Part shown: one piece after another, positions 1-7,569 of the stretch
How the letters are laid out: each line of letters begins with the position of its first letter
Position numbering within the stretch: the stretch's first letter is position 1
Assembly (NCBI GenBank): GCA_963743595.1
Contig: CAVURW010000168.1
Span: 1 to 21,771 of the forward strand
DNA: 21,771 nt
Direction of reading: 5' to 3'
From: CAVURW01 sp963743595
GTDB lineage: Bacteria; Verrucomicrobiota; Verrucomicrobiia; Methylacidiphilales; UBA1321
The notes under the pieces: model-generated
The model's database searches: none
What the model saw: only the letters and a program-made list of their open reading frames with translations
What the model was told of the DNA's origin: nothing
Translations under genes and position numbers: made by a program

Positions 1-2
1 AC

Positions 3-965
3 CTCTACGGCGGCACCGTGACGCAGTTCAAGCACACGCTGCAAAAGCTCTCGATCAAAGTTACGTTGGTTGATCCGCATAACTGGGAAGCTTGGGAAGC
101 AGCGATCACTCCGAAGACAAAAGCGCTCTACGGTGAAACGATTGGGAATCCCCAGGGCTCCGTTTTGGATCAGGAGAAGCTGGCAGCTTTGGCAAAGCAC
201 CATCGCATTCCGTTGATTGTCGATAACACGTTCGCCACGCCCTATTTGAATCGACCCATGGAATGGGGTGCTTCCATCGTTTTGCACTCGGTGACGAAGT
301 TTATCGGTGGCCACGGCAATTCCATTGGCGGGGCGGTTTTGGATTCCGGGACGTTCGATTTCTCGCGGTTCCCGAGCGTCGCCGGTCCCTCCCCGAGCTA
401 CCACGATCTGCGCTTCTACGACACATTCGGCCACTACGGATTTCTGATGAAGGTGCGCGCGGAAACGGTTCGCGACGTGGGGGCGTGTCTCTCGCCGATG
501 AACGCGTTTCTTCTCATCCAAGGGTTGGAGACGCTGTCGCTGCGAATGGATCGTCACGTCCACAATGCCCGAGCCATCGCCCACTATCTGGAGCAGCACC
601 CACAAGTTGCTTGGGTCTCGTACAGCGGATTGCCCAGCCATCCCGATCACGCTCTCGCGCAGAAATATCTTCCTTTAGGACCAGGCGCCGTCTTTTCGTT
701 CGGCTTAAAGGGCGAGGGCGATGCGGTCCGCGCTCGTGGGAAAACGTTCATCGAGTCGCTGAATCTGTTCTCGCACCTCGCCAATGTGGGTGACGCTCGC
801 AGCCTGATCATTCATCCCGCTTCGACGACCCACCAGCAGTTGAGTGAGGAAGAACTCACGGCTTGTGGCGTTAAGCCGGAAATGATTCGCCTTTCTATCG
901 GACTGGAAACCGTGGAGGATTTAATATGGGATCTCGACCAAGCCTTTCATGCTCTATCAGCCTAA
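3..965 (+). CDS. metY: O-acetylhomoserine sulfhydrylase (Cys/Met metabolism PLP enzyme), 5' truncated by window
   Basis: This is the C-terminal three quarters of a Cys/Met-metabolism PLP-dependent enzyme. The family makes homocysteine from O-acetylhomoserine and sulfide in the cytoplasm. The first complete codons read LYGGTVTQF, the conserved O-acetylhomoserine-sulfhydrylase motif, so the frame is open through the window edge and the native start lies outside. The pyridoxal-phosphate lysine sits in HSVTKFIGGHG, preceded by the cofactor-binding VDNTFATPYL. The usual C-terminal IIHPASTTHQQL and IRLSIGLE motifs are present, so the 3' end is intact. The GTG at 18 is not the start. Family members run about 430 residues and roughly 320 are seen here. 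The last 40 bp overlap the next gene. Cystathionine gamma-synthase is the alternative, but the IIHPASTTHQQ signature favours MetY. Confidence 0.92.
   Translation, partial: LYGGTVTQFKHTLQKLSIKVTLVDPHNWEAWEAAITPKTKALYGETIGNPQGSVLDQEKLAALAKHHRIPLIVDNTFATPYLNRPMEWGASIVLHSVTKFIGGHGNSIGGAVLDSGTFDFSRFPSVAGPSPSYHDLRFYDTFGHYGFLMKVRAETVRDVGACLSPMNAFLLIQGLETLSLRMDRHVHNARAIAHYLEQHPQVAWVSYSGLPSHPDHALAQKYLPLGPGAVFSFGLKGEGDAVRARGKTFIESLNLFSHLANVGDARSLIIHPASTTHQQLSEEELTACGVKPEMIRLSIGLETVEDLIWDLDQAFHALSA
914..918 (+). promoter_or_regulatory. Strong Shine-Dalgarno GGAGG for the CoA-binding protein
   Basis: GGAGG ends 7 nt before the ATG at 926 and lies inside the metY coding sequence. It decides the start of the downstream gene and supports translation from within the overlap. 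Few genes in this window have such a clear site. Confidence 0.7.
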
Positions 966-1477
966 ACACCTCGCTGACCCAAGAACAGCGGGAGCGTTTT
1001 CAAAGTAATTGGCAAATCGATCAACTCTTGTTGAAGACGAAGACGATTGCTGTTGTGGGTCTTTCGTCAGATCGGCAAAAGGCTAGCTACTTCGTTGCGG
1101 GCTATCTTCAGAAAGAGGGCTACCGAATCATCCCGGTAAATCCGCGCGGTGGCACCATTCTTGGAGAGACGGTCTATCCCGATATCCAAAGCGTGCCTCC
1201 GGGGATTGACCTCATCGATATTTTCCGCCCCACCAACGAGATCGATGCGATCGTCGATCAAGCCATCGCTCGTAAGCAGGCGGGGATCGATTCCCCAGCG
1301 ATTTGGATGCAACTGCGGTTGACGAACCTAGCTGCGGCGGAACGGGCACACGCTGCTGGATTGACCACGGTTGTTGATAAATGCGTGAAGATGGAGCATG
1401 GCAGAATCAGTGGAGGCCTACACTTTGCTGGGATGAATACCGAGCTGGTCTCCGCCCGCAGACGGAATCGGATGTAG
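926..1477 (+). CDS. CoA-binding domain protein, YccU-like
   Basis: A 183-residue cytoplasmic protein with one Rossmann-type CoA-binding domain of the YccU family. The domain starts near residue 39 with KTIAVVGLSSD (nucleotide-binding glycine turn), followed by YRIIPVNPRG, VYPDIQSVPPGIDLIDIF and IWMQLRLTN, all in family order. The C-terminus keeps the conserved VDKCVKMEHGR. No catalytic function is established for the family, and acyl-CoA or CoA binding is inferred from the fold. It is about 40 residues longer than typical YccU (about 140) because of an N-terminal extension. The start at 926 is chosen for its GGAGG site. It overlaps metY by 40 bp, so the two are probably cotranscribed. A bidirectional-looking hairpin at 1535-1564 follows. 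Confidence 0.85.
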   Translation: MGSRPSLSCSISLNTSLTQEQRERFQSNWQIDQLLLKTKTIAVVGLSSDRQKASYFVAGYLQKEGYRIIPVNPRGGTILGETVYPDIQSVPPGIDLIDIFRPTNEIDAIVDQAIARKQAGIDSPAIWMQLRLTNLAAAERAHAAGLTTVVDKCVKMEHGRISGGLHFAGMNTELVSARRRNRM

Positions 1478-1531
1478 AGAACCGGCCCCTCGCAACTGCT
1501 CTGCACTCGGTTTTTGGCCCATCCGAAGACG

Positions 1532-1564
1532 AAAAAGGCCCAAGCCTTTGCGGGCTCGGGCCTT
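1532..1564 (-). terminator. Rho-independent terminator of the Tad-like operon
   Basis: On the minus strand, AAGGCCC and GGGCCTT (inner pair AGCC/GGCT) form a stem around a 6-nt loop, followed directly by five T residues. It sits 18 bp beyond the stop of the VWA gene. On the plus strand the same hairpin is followed only by a weak T stretch, so it may also serve the metY-yccU pair, but less efficiently. Confidence 0.85.
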
Positions 1565-1581
1565 GATTTGAAACCGCTCGA

Positions 1582-4548
1582 TTAGTTCGCCAAGTAACCC
1601 GTGACCGAAGCAGCGATCTGCTGGAAGTCCGTTGCGATCGAATTAGCGTCCGTTGCGTAGAACATCAGACCACTTGGTTGTGTCCGGTCGAAGTAAGGGT
1701 TGCTAGGAACCGTATAGGGCACGGGCGGCGAGGAATTGTCCACGCGTGTGTAGCTAGGTGCATTCGCCATTTCAGCGAGAACGTCGCACTGGCCGGTCTG
1801 TACCGCATCACTGTAGCCGACCGTAAAGATAGTCACACCCAACTGCCGAGCGTGGTAGGCGTACTCCATTGCCTTCCAGAAACAGAGGTGACCGAACTGG
1901 GTCGGACTTTGGATTTCCACTTCTGCATTACCAGGATTTCCCCACACCCCACCCGTGCTATCGGAACAACCGTCGTTGTAGGTATGGTTGTAAACCATCG
2001 GCACCCATGCTGAGATTGAGAAGTCATAGTAGTGGGTGGGACGGCCCGAGTAGGCCATCGAATTGGTGTAGAGAACAGGGCTCCCTGTAACTGTGTCATC
2101 GAATACCATTCCACCTGTTTTCGACCATGTATTAGTCACCGCAGAATCAGTGGTGACCCCAGGATACGCAAACCCTCGGTACGAAGCTGGCACATAGATA
2201 GCCGAGTAATCTGAGTTGGTCGTAGGCGCACCGTTCGTATCGAAGTTATCGTAAGCCATCGTGGCGGTGGTCATCGCGGAGCCAAGACCCGTTGCCGCAG
2301 TAATCCAGCTCTCCGTTGAGTTCGTGCTCAGCGACGTCCAGTTTGCTGTCGTCATGTTTGAGGACACGGAGCCTGTACTGCGGCTAATCACTGTGCGGTT
2401 TGTTCCTGCGTAGTAAAGACATCCGTAGTAGGGCTGGTTCGTATAGAGCTGAGGAGCGGCACCATATGTGTCGTAACGGAAGTTCACGTACGTTTCTGGA
2501 GAGTCGAAGTAGCCTTCCCCTGGGAGCAACTTCTCAGCAGGAACCTCCGTCGTGAAGTTAGCACCAGGAGTGTTTGGTCCACCGAAGTCATAATCGAAAC
2601 AAAGACCAACGTCATTGAAGCTGAAGAAATTCGGCGCGGATGGGTAGTACTCGCCCAACGGATGGAGGGGTCTCGCGAAGTAATTCGTGGATCCAGCGAT
2701 CGGGATGAGGTTGTCGTAGGCTCCGGGACCTGTTTGTGGTGGATCATACGGGTCCATTACCGAGGCACCAGTCAACAAGTTCATGAAGTTACGAAACAGC
2801 GCCTGCCGAATACCGGAATTAATATTATAAGCGGGAGTCGGCGAGTTGGGTTGAAGGTTGGTCGTGACGTCCGGCATGTAACCGCACGCTGTCGACGACC
2901 CAGGAGCTTGGTCACAGTAATTATCGGCGTTATAACCGTTGTAAGTGTTCTGCGTACAAGCAGTTTCAAAGTCGTTCCACACCGTACCATCAGCGACATA
3001 TCCAGGAACAACGAGAACATTGGAGCCCCCGGCCTCAACAATGATATTCGTAAATAACGCCGCAGTATTGGTCTCGCAGAACGCTTGGGACAAGCGGGAA
3101 ACCACTGTTTTGTTCGTATCCAGAGTCCCATCCGCATGGTAGGTATAATCTACCGCGCCGACAGGGACCCAGACGTTCAAGTTAGAAGTGTACATCGGCT
3201 GAGACAGAGCGTTTGTTCCGACAACAGCAGTGACAACAACGTTGGTTGGCCCACCCTCACGCATGGCTTGAGAGAAGTTCCCACCGAGGGCTGATTCATT
3301 CTCATTCTGACTGTCAACAGACTGCATGACATCATTGGTATGCTGAGCTGCCTGTCCGTACGCACCACCCACCGTGAAGCCGTTTGGCTGATTTGCTCCA
3401 GCAGCACCCAATGAATTGGTGTACGAGGCGTAAGGCGTAAGAGTCGGCATGTAGAAGGGAGCAGTCGTCCAAGCAACCGCAGACGGAGCGATCTGAACCG
3501 TGTTCGTGTATCCAGGTGCAGCCACCAGCGTTCGAGCCGTATTCCAAGCTCCGTCCGTGAAGATAACCATGATCTTTTGAATGTTTGGGTTATTAAAGCC
3601 CGCGTTACTCATCAGCATCTCCAAACCAAGCCGAATCCCTTCGTCGGCACAGGTGAACCCTCCGAACTTCAGGCGGCGCGGACCATTGGTCCAGTAGCCA
3701 GGATTCGCCACGGGATCCTCTTCAGGGTCGGGCAACGACTGGTAATACCCAAGGCTATCAGGATCTACTGTATCGCTCAAATCGTTCGTTGCTGCGTAGA
3801 TGAAGTTTGTCGTAAGGGGAAATTCAATACGTGCACCACTTCCAAAGGAGACTAATCCAATGCTATCGTTGTTCGGATCGAAGTACGACATGAAGTTCGC
3901 AACCGCTTGAGGGAGCGTAGAGCAACCGTAATTGCCTAGCATCGAGGATGATCTATCGACCACCACCACAACGAGACGCGGGTTACGCTTTGCGAGTGCC
4001 GAGCTAGCCACACCGATGTGTTCAAACTGGGGACCGGCGAATCCCATGAAATAGGTTTTGGTCGGGTAGTTCGCTACACAGGTCGCTTGGACGATACTAC
4101 CAGCTTGACCGCACTGCAGATAAACAATAAATGAGGGAGTCGAAGGCGAGGCAGTTGTGATCGCCGTTGGAAAGAAGTCATACTCAAATTGAGTACCAGG
4201 AATGTTTCCCGGCAACATAACTGGTGATGTGTTAAAGTTCGGCGATACCCCTGGGAGGTAGGGCGTCGTTGCAATAACCGATAAGTCCGAGTAGTTGGCT
4301 ACAGCAACATTCCGCATGAGTTCAGCAACCGCCTGACGATTGTTTTCAGGACTGGAGGTTGTGATTTGGAAGTTGCCTACAGCTTCCAGGGTAGCGGCGT
4401 CGCAGGCCCGGGCTAATCTCGCTTTTGAAAGGAAGAGCAGCCCTGTATCGATCCCTAACCCACACAACAAGAAGATCGCTGTGAGGGAGATAACCAGAAA
4501 CACAAAGGTCTGGGCTGATTTTTTGCAATGAATCGTACGAATTTTCAT
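1582..4548 (-). CDS. TadG-like protein with von Willebrand factor A domain
   Basis: A 988-residue protein with the TadG layout. There is a short basic N-terminus and one membrane helix (about residues 12-35), then the typical DTGLLFLSKARLARACDAA segment of Flp-pilus TadG/TadE proteins. A VWA domain begins near 190: VVVVVDRSSSM supplies the DxSxS metal-ion (MIDAS) motif at residues 198-202, with VSFGSG and IMVIFTDGAWNT further on. The rest is a long Asn/Thr/Tyr/Gly-rich region with Cys pairs, so the VWA fold appears to carry large inserts. The C-terminus returns to VWA-like sequence (GVTIFTVGYSDA). It is predicted to be membrane anchored and periplasmic or surface exposed, probably helping assemble or adhere pili. 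It is the last gene of a three-gene operon, 57 bp after tadE2, with no other tad genes visible. Confidence 0.85.
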   Translation of the reverse strand: MKIRTIHCKKSAQTFVFLVISLTAIFLLCGLGIDTGLLFLSKARLARACDAATLEAVGNFQITTSSPENNRQAVAELMRNVAVANYSDLSVIATTPYLPGVSPNFNTSPVMLPGNIPGTQFEYDFFPTAITTASPSTPSFIVYLQCGQAGSIVQATCVANYPTKTYFMGFAGPQFEHIGVASSALAKRNPRLVVVVVDRSSSMLGNYGCSTLPQAVANFMSYFDPNNDSIGLVSFGSGARIEFPLTTNFIYAATNDLSDTVDPDSLGYYQSLPDPEEDPVANPGYWTNGPRRLKFGGFTCADEGIRLGLEMLMSNAGFNNPNIQKIMVIFTDGAWNTARTLVAAPGYTNTVQIAPSAVAWTTAPFYMPTLTPYASYTNSLGAAGANQPNGFTVGGAYGQAAQHTNDVMQSVDSQNENESALGGNFSQAMREGGPTNVVVTAVVGTNALSQPMYTSNLNVWVPVGAVDYTYHADGTLDTNKTVVSRLSQAFCETNTAALFTNIIVEAGGSNVLVVPGYVADGTVWNDFETACTQNTYNGYNADNYCDQAPGSSTACGYMPDVTTNLQPNSPTPAYNINSGIRQALFRNFMNLLTGASVMDPYDPPQTGPGAYDNLIPIAGSTNYFARPLHPLGEYYPSAPNFFSFNDVGLCFDYDFGGPNTPGANFTTEVPAEKLLPGEGYFDSPETYVNFRYDTYGAAPQLYTNQPYYGCLYYAGTNRTVISRSTGSVSSNMTTANWTSLSTNSTESWITAATGLGSAMTTATMAYDNFDTNGAPTTNSDYSAIYVPASYRGFAYPGVTTDSAVTNTWSKTGGMVFDDTVTGSPVLYTNSMAYSGRPTHYYDFSISAWVPMVYNHTYNDGCSDSTGGVWGNPGNAEVEIQSPTQFGHLCFWKAMEYAYHARQLGVTIFTVGYSDAVQTGQCDVLAEMANAPSYTRVDNSSPPVPYTVPSNPYFDRTQPSGLMFYATDANSIATDFQQIAASVTGYLAN

Positions 4549-4563
4549 TTGATTTAGGATTGT

Positions 4564-4592
4564 GGAGCCCTCCCCACTCAGGGAAAGGCTCC
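4564..4592 (-). other. Intercistronic hairpin between tadE2 and the VWA gene
   Basis: On the minus strand GGAGCC pairs with GGCTCC, and the inner TTTCCC can pair with GGGGAG through G-U wobbles, leaving a 5-nt loop TGAGT. There is no T run behind it, so it is not a standard terminator. An mRNA-stabilising or partial attenuation role is inferred only from its position. Confidence 0.5.
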
Positions 4593-4605
4593 TTCATTTT
4601 CGAGC

Positions 4606-6300
4606 TTAGTGACCAGGACGAGGAGTAGGCGATGGCGTCGGGCTCATCGAAGGTGTCGGCGTCGGGCTAGGCGTTGGCGTCGGCGACGGGCTCATTGACG
4701 GTGTCGGACTGAGCGACGGCGTCGGGCTCAGCGACGGTGTCGGGGTCGGGCTCTTCGACGGTGTCGGAGTCGGCGACGGGCTCATTGACGGTGTCGGACT
4801 GAGCGACGGCGTCGGGCTCAGCGACGGTGTCGGTGTCGGGCTCTTTGACGGTGTCGGAGTCGGCGACGGGCTCATTGACGGTGTCGGACTGAGCGACGGC
4901 GTCGGGCTCAGCGACGGTGTCGGTGTCGGGCTCAGCGATGGCGTCGGGCTCAGCGACGGTGTCGGGCTCAGCGACGGTGTCGGGCTCAGCGACGGTGTCG
5001 GGCTCAGCGACGGTGTCGGGCTCAGCGACGGTGTCGGTGTTGCCGTTGGAGTTTGCGTCGGAGTCTTCGTCGGCGACGGCGTTGGCGTCGGGCTCAGCGA
5101 CGGTGTCGGGCTCAGCGATGGCGTTGGGCTCAGCGACGGTGTCGGGCTCAGCGACGGCGTTGGGCTCAGCGACGGTGTCGGGCTCAGCGACGGCGTTGGG
5201 CTCAGCGACGGTGTCGGCGTAGGACTACGAGACGGTGTCGGGCTCAGCGACGGTGTCGGGCTCAGCGACGGTGTCGGGCTTAGTGATGGCGTCGGGCTAC
5301 GAGAAGGCGTCGGACTCGGTGTCGCGCTCGGGGTCGGGGTGATACCGTATCCGTAGGTCGGCGAAGGCGTCGGCGTCGGCGAAGCGGAAGGAGTCGGCGT
5401 CGGCGATGCTGTCGGCACTGGAGTATGACTCGGAGTCGGAGATTTACTCGGGGTGGGCGACTGAGATGGCGTCGGCGACGGTGACGGCGTCGGCGTTGCT
5501 GTAGGAACCGGCGTCGGCGTCGGCGGAGGGGTCGGCGTCGGTACTGGCGCAATAGAAATTGTGGTTTGCGCGCCGGAAGTGATCGTCCCGTAGAAAGCGG
5601 AATCGTACAACTGATTCGGCGTGACCATGCCGATCAGGCTGCCAATCGGAGAAATGAAGGTATTCGTATATTCCAACTCAACCGCGTAGAGACCACGGGG
5701 ATCGTTGTTAACCAAGTTACTACCAGGGAACGGTAACTGACGAGTGAATGAGGTCCATGCATTCGTCTGAGCCGGAAGGATGTGGCTGGAGTTGGCAACG
5801 TTTGGATTAACAGGAGCCAGATTCGTATCGCTTTGATAGAGATCGAAGCCTTGGCCTGTACCGCCCGACAACATACCCGTCGTGGCGACGCAGTTTGCTG
5901 GGTTCGGATCGGTAAGGGCGATGTTCGTCTGATTGAGGAGCGTGTTATCCATCAGCAGCACTTCGTTCGAAGGCAGTGCTGCGTTGGTGCTTGAGTACCA
6001 AACGTGGGTAATGATCGATTGACCGTTGGAAGAGTCGAAGTCGAGACCAACAGAGTTACCGGCTTCGTAAATGGCATGAGCACCTACAATGAAGGCGTTC
6101 GCAGGTAGCTGGCGGGTGGCGGTATTGGCCCCTTCGCGGGCAACCATCGCCATGATTTCCATGCGCAAGATCATCCGGCTGTAATCAAATACAGCGCAGA
6201 GCAAGATGAGCATCATCGGAAGAACCAAAGCAAACTCAACGAATGCCTGACTCTTACAGCGCTTGCGCGCGTCCTTTAATTTTTGACGGTAGCTTTTCAT
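4606..6300 (-). CDS. TadE-like pseudopilin with long Ser-Pro-Thr-Pro repeat tail
   Basis: A 564-residue protein. Residues 1-45 are a classic TadE N-terminus: basic KLKDARKRCKSQ, then AFVEFALVLPMMLILLCAVFDYSRMI, with the conserved Glu at the start of the hydrophobic segment. Residues 46-250 are a secreted-looking domain of unknown function. From about residue 253 to the end the chain is almost entirely Pro, Thr and Ser. It contains many 6-residue SLSPTP units and three longer units of about 30 residues carrying MSPSPTPTPSKSPTPTP, and ends in PRPGH. TadE proteins are usually 130-250 residues, so the tail is an exceptional addition. It probably forms an extended, possibly O-glycosylated stalk outside the membrane. 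The gene starts 6 bp after the stop of tadE1 and is followed by the VWA gene. Confidence 0.87.
   Translation of the reverse strand: MKSYRQKLKDARKRCKSQAFVEFALVLPMMLILLCAVFDYSRMILRMEIMAMVAREGANTATRQLPANAFIVGAHAIYEAGNSVGLDFDSSNGQSIITHVWYSSTNAALPSNEVLLMDNTLLNQTNIALTDPNPANCVATTGMLSGGTGQGFDLYQSDTNLAPVNPNVANSSHILPAQTNAWTSFTRQLPFPGSNLVNNDPRGLYAVELEYTNTFISPIGSLIGMVTPNQLYDSAFYGTITSGAQTTISIAPVPTPTPPPTPTPVPTATPTPSPSPTPSQSPTPSKSPTPSHTPVPTASPTPTPSASPTPTPSPTYGYGITPTPSATPSPTPSRSPTPSLSPTPSLSPTPSLSPTPSRSPTPTPSLSPTPSLSPTPSLSPTPSLSPTPSLSPTPSLSPTPSLSPTPTPSPTKTPTQTPTATPTPSLSPTPSLSPTPSLSPTPSLSPTPSLSPTPSLSPTPTPSLSPTPSLSPTPSMSPSPTPTPSKSPTPTPSLSPTPSLSPTPSMSPSPTPTPSKSPTPTPSLSPTPSLSPTPSMSPSPTPTPSPTPTPSMSPTPSPTPRPGH
4617..5544 (-). 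repeat. Coding minisatellite (18-bp units, nested 90-bp higher-order repeat)
   Basis: The tail of tadE2 is a tandem repeat. The basic 18-bp unit encodes SLSPTP, and on the plus strand reads like GGCTCAGCGACGGTGTCG with T/C changes mostly at third codon positions. Within it a 90-bp unit recurs three times, with the block CTCATTGACGGTGTCGGACT at 4691, 4781 and 4871. The outer part (about 5300-5544) is more degenerate. The period stays a multiple of 3, so copy-number change would keep the frame. Confidence 0.9.
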
Positions 6301-6306
6301 ATTTGT

Positions 6307-7002
6307 TTAGTATTCAGGGTTATTCGTTGCCGGGTAAGCGGAGAAGTTCAGGGTATTGGGTTCGTTTTTTGTAATCGTTGCACAGCGGAGCATGTACCCC
6401 TTGTCTGCGCGAGAGTAACCTGTGAGATAATCGGTAATCGGGGTAATCGAGCTGACGGGTGCCGTGCCGACAATTTCAACGTAATCTCCGATACCGCCAG
6501 GGCCATTTACTGAGTTCGAGTCAGTCAGCGAAACAATCTCTACACTGCCAATCGTCGTCATCGTCGTGGTTGGGAGGTAGGGAACCTGGTTGGTTTGACT
6601 CGTCAGGAAGCAGTTACTATCCCAAGTAATCCCAGGCAGAATGATGTTGCTTCTGAAGAACATCTGCGAACATTCATTACGTGAAGCAGGATTCGTAGAA
6701 GAGGGCGCATTGATCGGTCGATCGACTGCTACGCCGTGGTAGTATTCGATTGCATTCGTAGTCTGGCCCAGAGAGTTCGTCCCCGTCGTCGTCTCAGGAA
6801 TGATGCTTCCAGATGCCGTGAAGTGAGCGGTCTCCCGCATCGCGTTCTGCAACGAATCGTCGTAGAAGTAGTATTGGGCGATGTCGATGATGCCGAAAAT
6901 AATGATGAAAAAGGGCAGCAGAATCATCGAAAATTCCACGGTCGTCTGAGCATGGCAGCCCGTCCGAGTTTGTTTAGCAATGGAAATTAGTTTGGATTTC
7001 AT
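6307..7002 (-). CDS. TadE-like pseudopilin
   Basis: A 231-residue protein beginning MKSKLISIAKQT, then CHAQTTVEFSMILLPFFIIIFGIIDIAQYYFYDDSL. This is the TadE signature: a polar basic leader, TVEF with the conserved Glu, and one membrane helix. The remaining 175 residues form a predicted extracytoplasmic domain with three or four Cys and no recognised motif. The ATG at 7002 is preferred over the upstream in-frame TTG at 7080, which would put 26 unrelated residues before the leader. No convincing Shine-Dalgarno precedes either. First gene of the operon tadE1-tadE2-VWA. In Tad systems such proteins are minor pilins needed for Flp pilus assembly, but the secretion ATPase, prepilin peptidase and secretin genes are not in this window. 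Confidence 0.85.
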   Translation of the reverse strand: MKSKLISIAKQTRTGCHAQTTVEFSMILLPFFIIIFGIIDIAQYYFYDDSLQNAMRETAHFTASGSIIPETTTGTNSLGQTTNAIEYYHGVAVDRPINAPSSTNPASRNECSQMFFRSNIILPGITWDSNCFLTSQTNQVPYLPTTTMTTIGSVEIVSLTDSNSVNGPGGIGDYVEIVGTAPVSSITPITDYLTGYSRADKGYMLRCATITKNEPNTLNFSAYPATNNPEY

Positions 7003-7155
7003 ACACTTATACAAGCGTTTGTGTCGGTTTGGGCTACCTACAATGCCTAGACAGCCCTTCCCTCCATTGCTCTTGTGCAATTATCAGGCCAACTTTTTTT
7101 ATTTCTTCGCGCCATGGTGATCAGGCATTCTCTTGTCGTAGATTTCAAACCAACC
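7003..7155. other. Divergent intergenic region of the Tad-like operon and small secreted gene
   Basis: 153 bp between divergent starts. It probably carries promoters for both directions. On the minus strand TGATAAT around 7084-7090 could be a -10 box, but no matching -35 is convincing. No terminator or palindrome is seen. Confidence 0.4.
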
Positions 7156-7569
7156 ATGTCACGCTTACATTATCATGTCTTAATTACGTTCAGTCTGACG
7201 ACGAGCCTCGCCTTTGGCAATATCGGCGACGATATCGGCCAGCTCAGAAAGGAGTTCGGTTCCGCGATGCAAGAGCCTAGTGGCTACCTCTTTCTTCACG
7301 ACGGATTCTCGATTACCGCTCTGATGGATTCAGGGCATGCGGCCATCGAGATCTTTCTCCGCGATCCCAGCCTGAAGAGCAAGGGGTCTCTCACGCGGGA
7401 AGAGGTTCAGAAGATCCTGGCTCAGGAGGCAGCGGGTTTTACCTGGGTGGAAGGCCTCACCTCCGATGGTTCGCCCGAGTGGAGTCGTTCCGATGGGAAG
7501 GTTTTTGCCAAGCTCGTCACCAACCAAGACAATGGAGATCGTGGCCTCTACATTCAAACCTTCAAATAG
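7156..7569 (+). CDS. Small secreted protein of unknown function
   Basis: A 137-residue protein that I do not recognise. The N-terminus MSRLHYHVLITFSLTTSLAFG looks like a Sec signal peptide with cleavage near residue 21, so the mature protein (about 115 residues) should be periplasmic or outer-membrane associated. It contains a predicted helical stretch REEVQKILAQEAAGF, then FTWVEGLTSDGSPEWSRSDGKVFAKLV, a pattern of short beta strands with a conserved-looking Trp pair. It has no cysteines. The start is chosen for the signal peptide, and in-frame starts at 7075 (GTG) and 7114 would place charged or unrelated residues in front. Its last 38 bp overlap the epimerase gene, suggesting cotranscription. 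The 153 bp upstream are shared with the divergent Tad-like operon. Confidence 0.65.
   Translation: MSRLHYHVLITFSLTTSLAFGNIGDDIGQLRKEFGSAMQEPSGYLFLHDGFSITALMDSGHAAIEIFLRDPSLKSKGSLTREEVQKILAQEAAGFTWVEGLTSDGSPEWSRSDGKVFAKLVTNQDNGDRGLYIQTFK

Noticed and set aside
263..793. 176-residue open frame in another frame of metY
   Set aside because: Arg/Ser-rich shadow of a well conserved enzyme, with no independent start signal.
2662..3057. 131-residue plus-strand frame inside the VWA gene
   Set aside because: Shadow of the 988-residue TadG-like protein, whose VWA motifs confirm the minus-strand frame.
4617..5300. Regular repeats that could suggest a CRISPR array
   Set aside because: There are no unique spacers. 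Units are head-to-tail 18-bp and 90-bp coding repeats in frame with the TadE protein.
5053..5552. Arg-rich open frames within the repeat region on both strands
   Set aside because: They are alternative-frame readings of the Ser-Pro-Thr-Pro minisatellite.
7003..7080. Upstream TTG start adding 26 residues to tadE1
   Set aside because: It would place an unrelated stretch before the basic pseudopilin leader, which needs to be near the N-terminus for processing.
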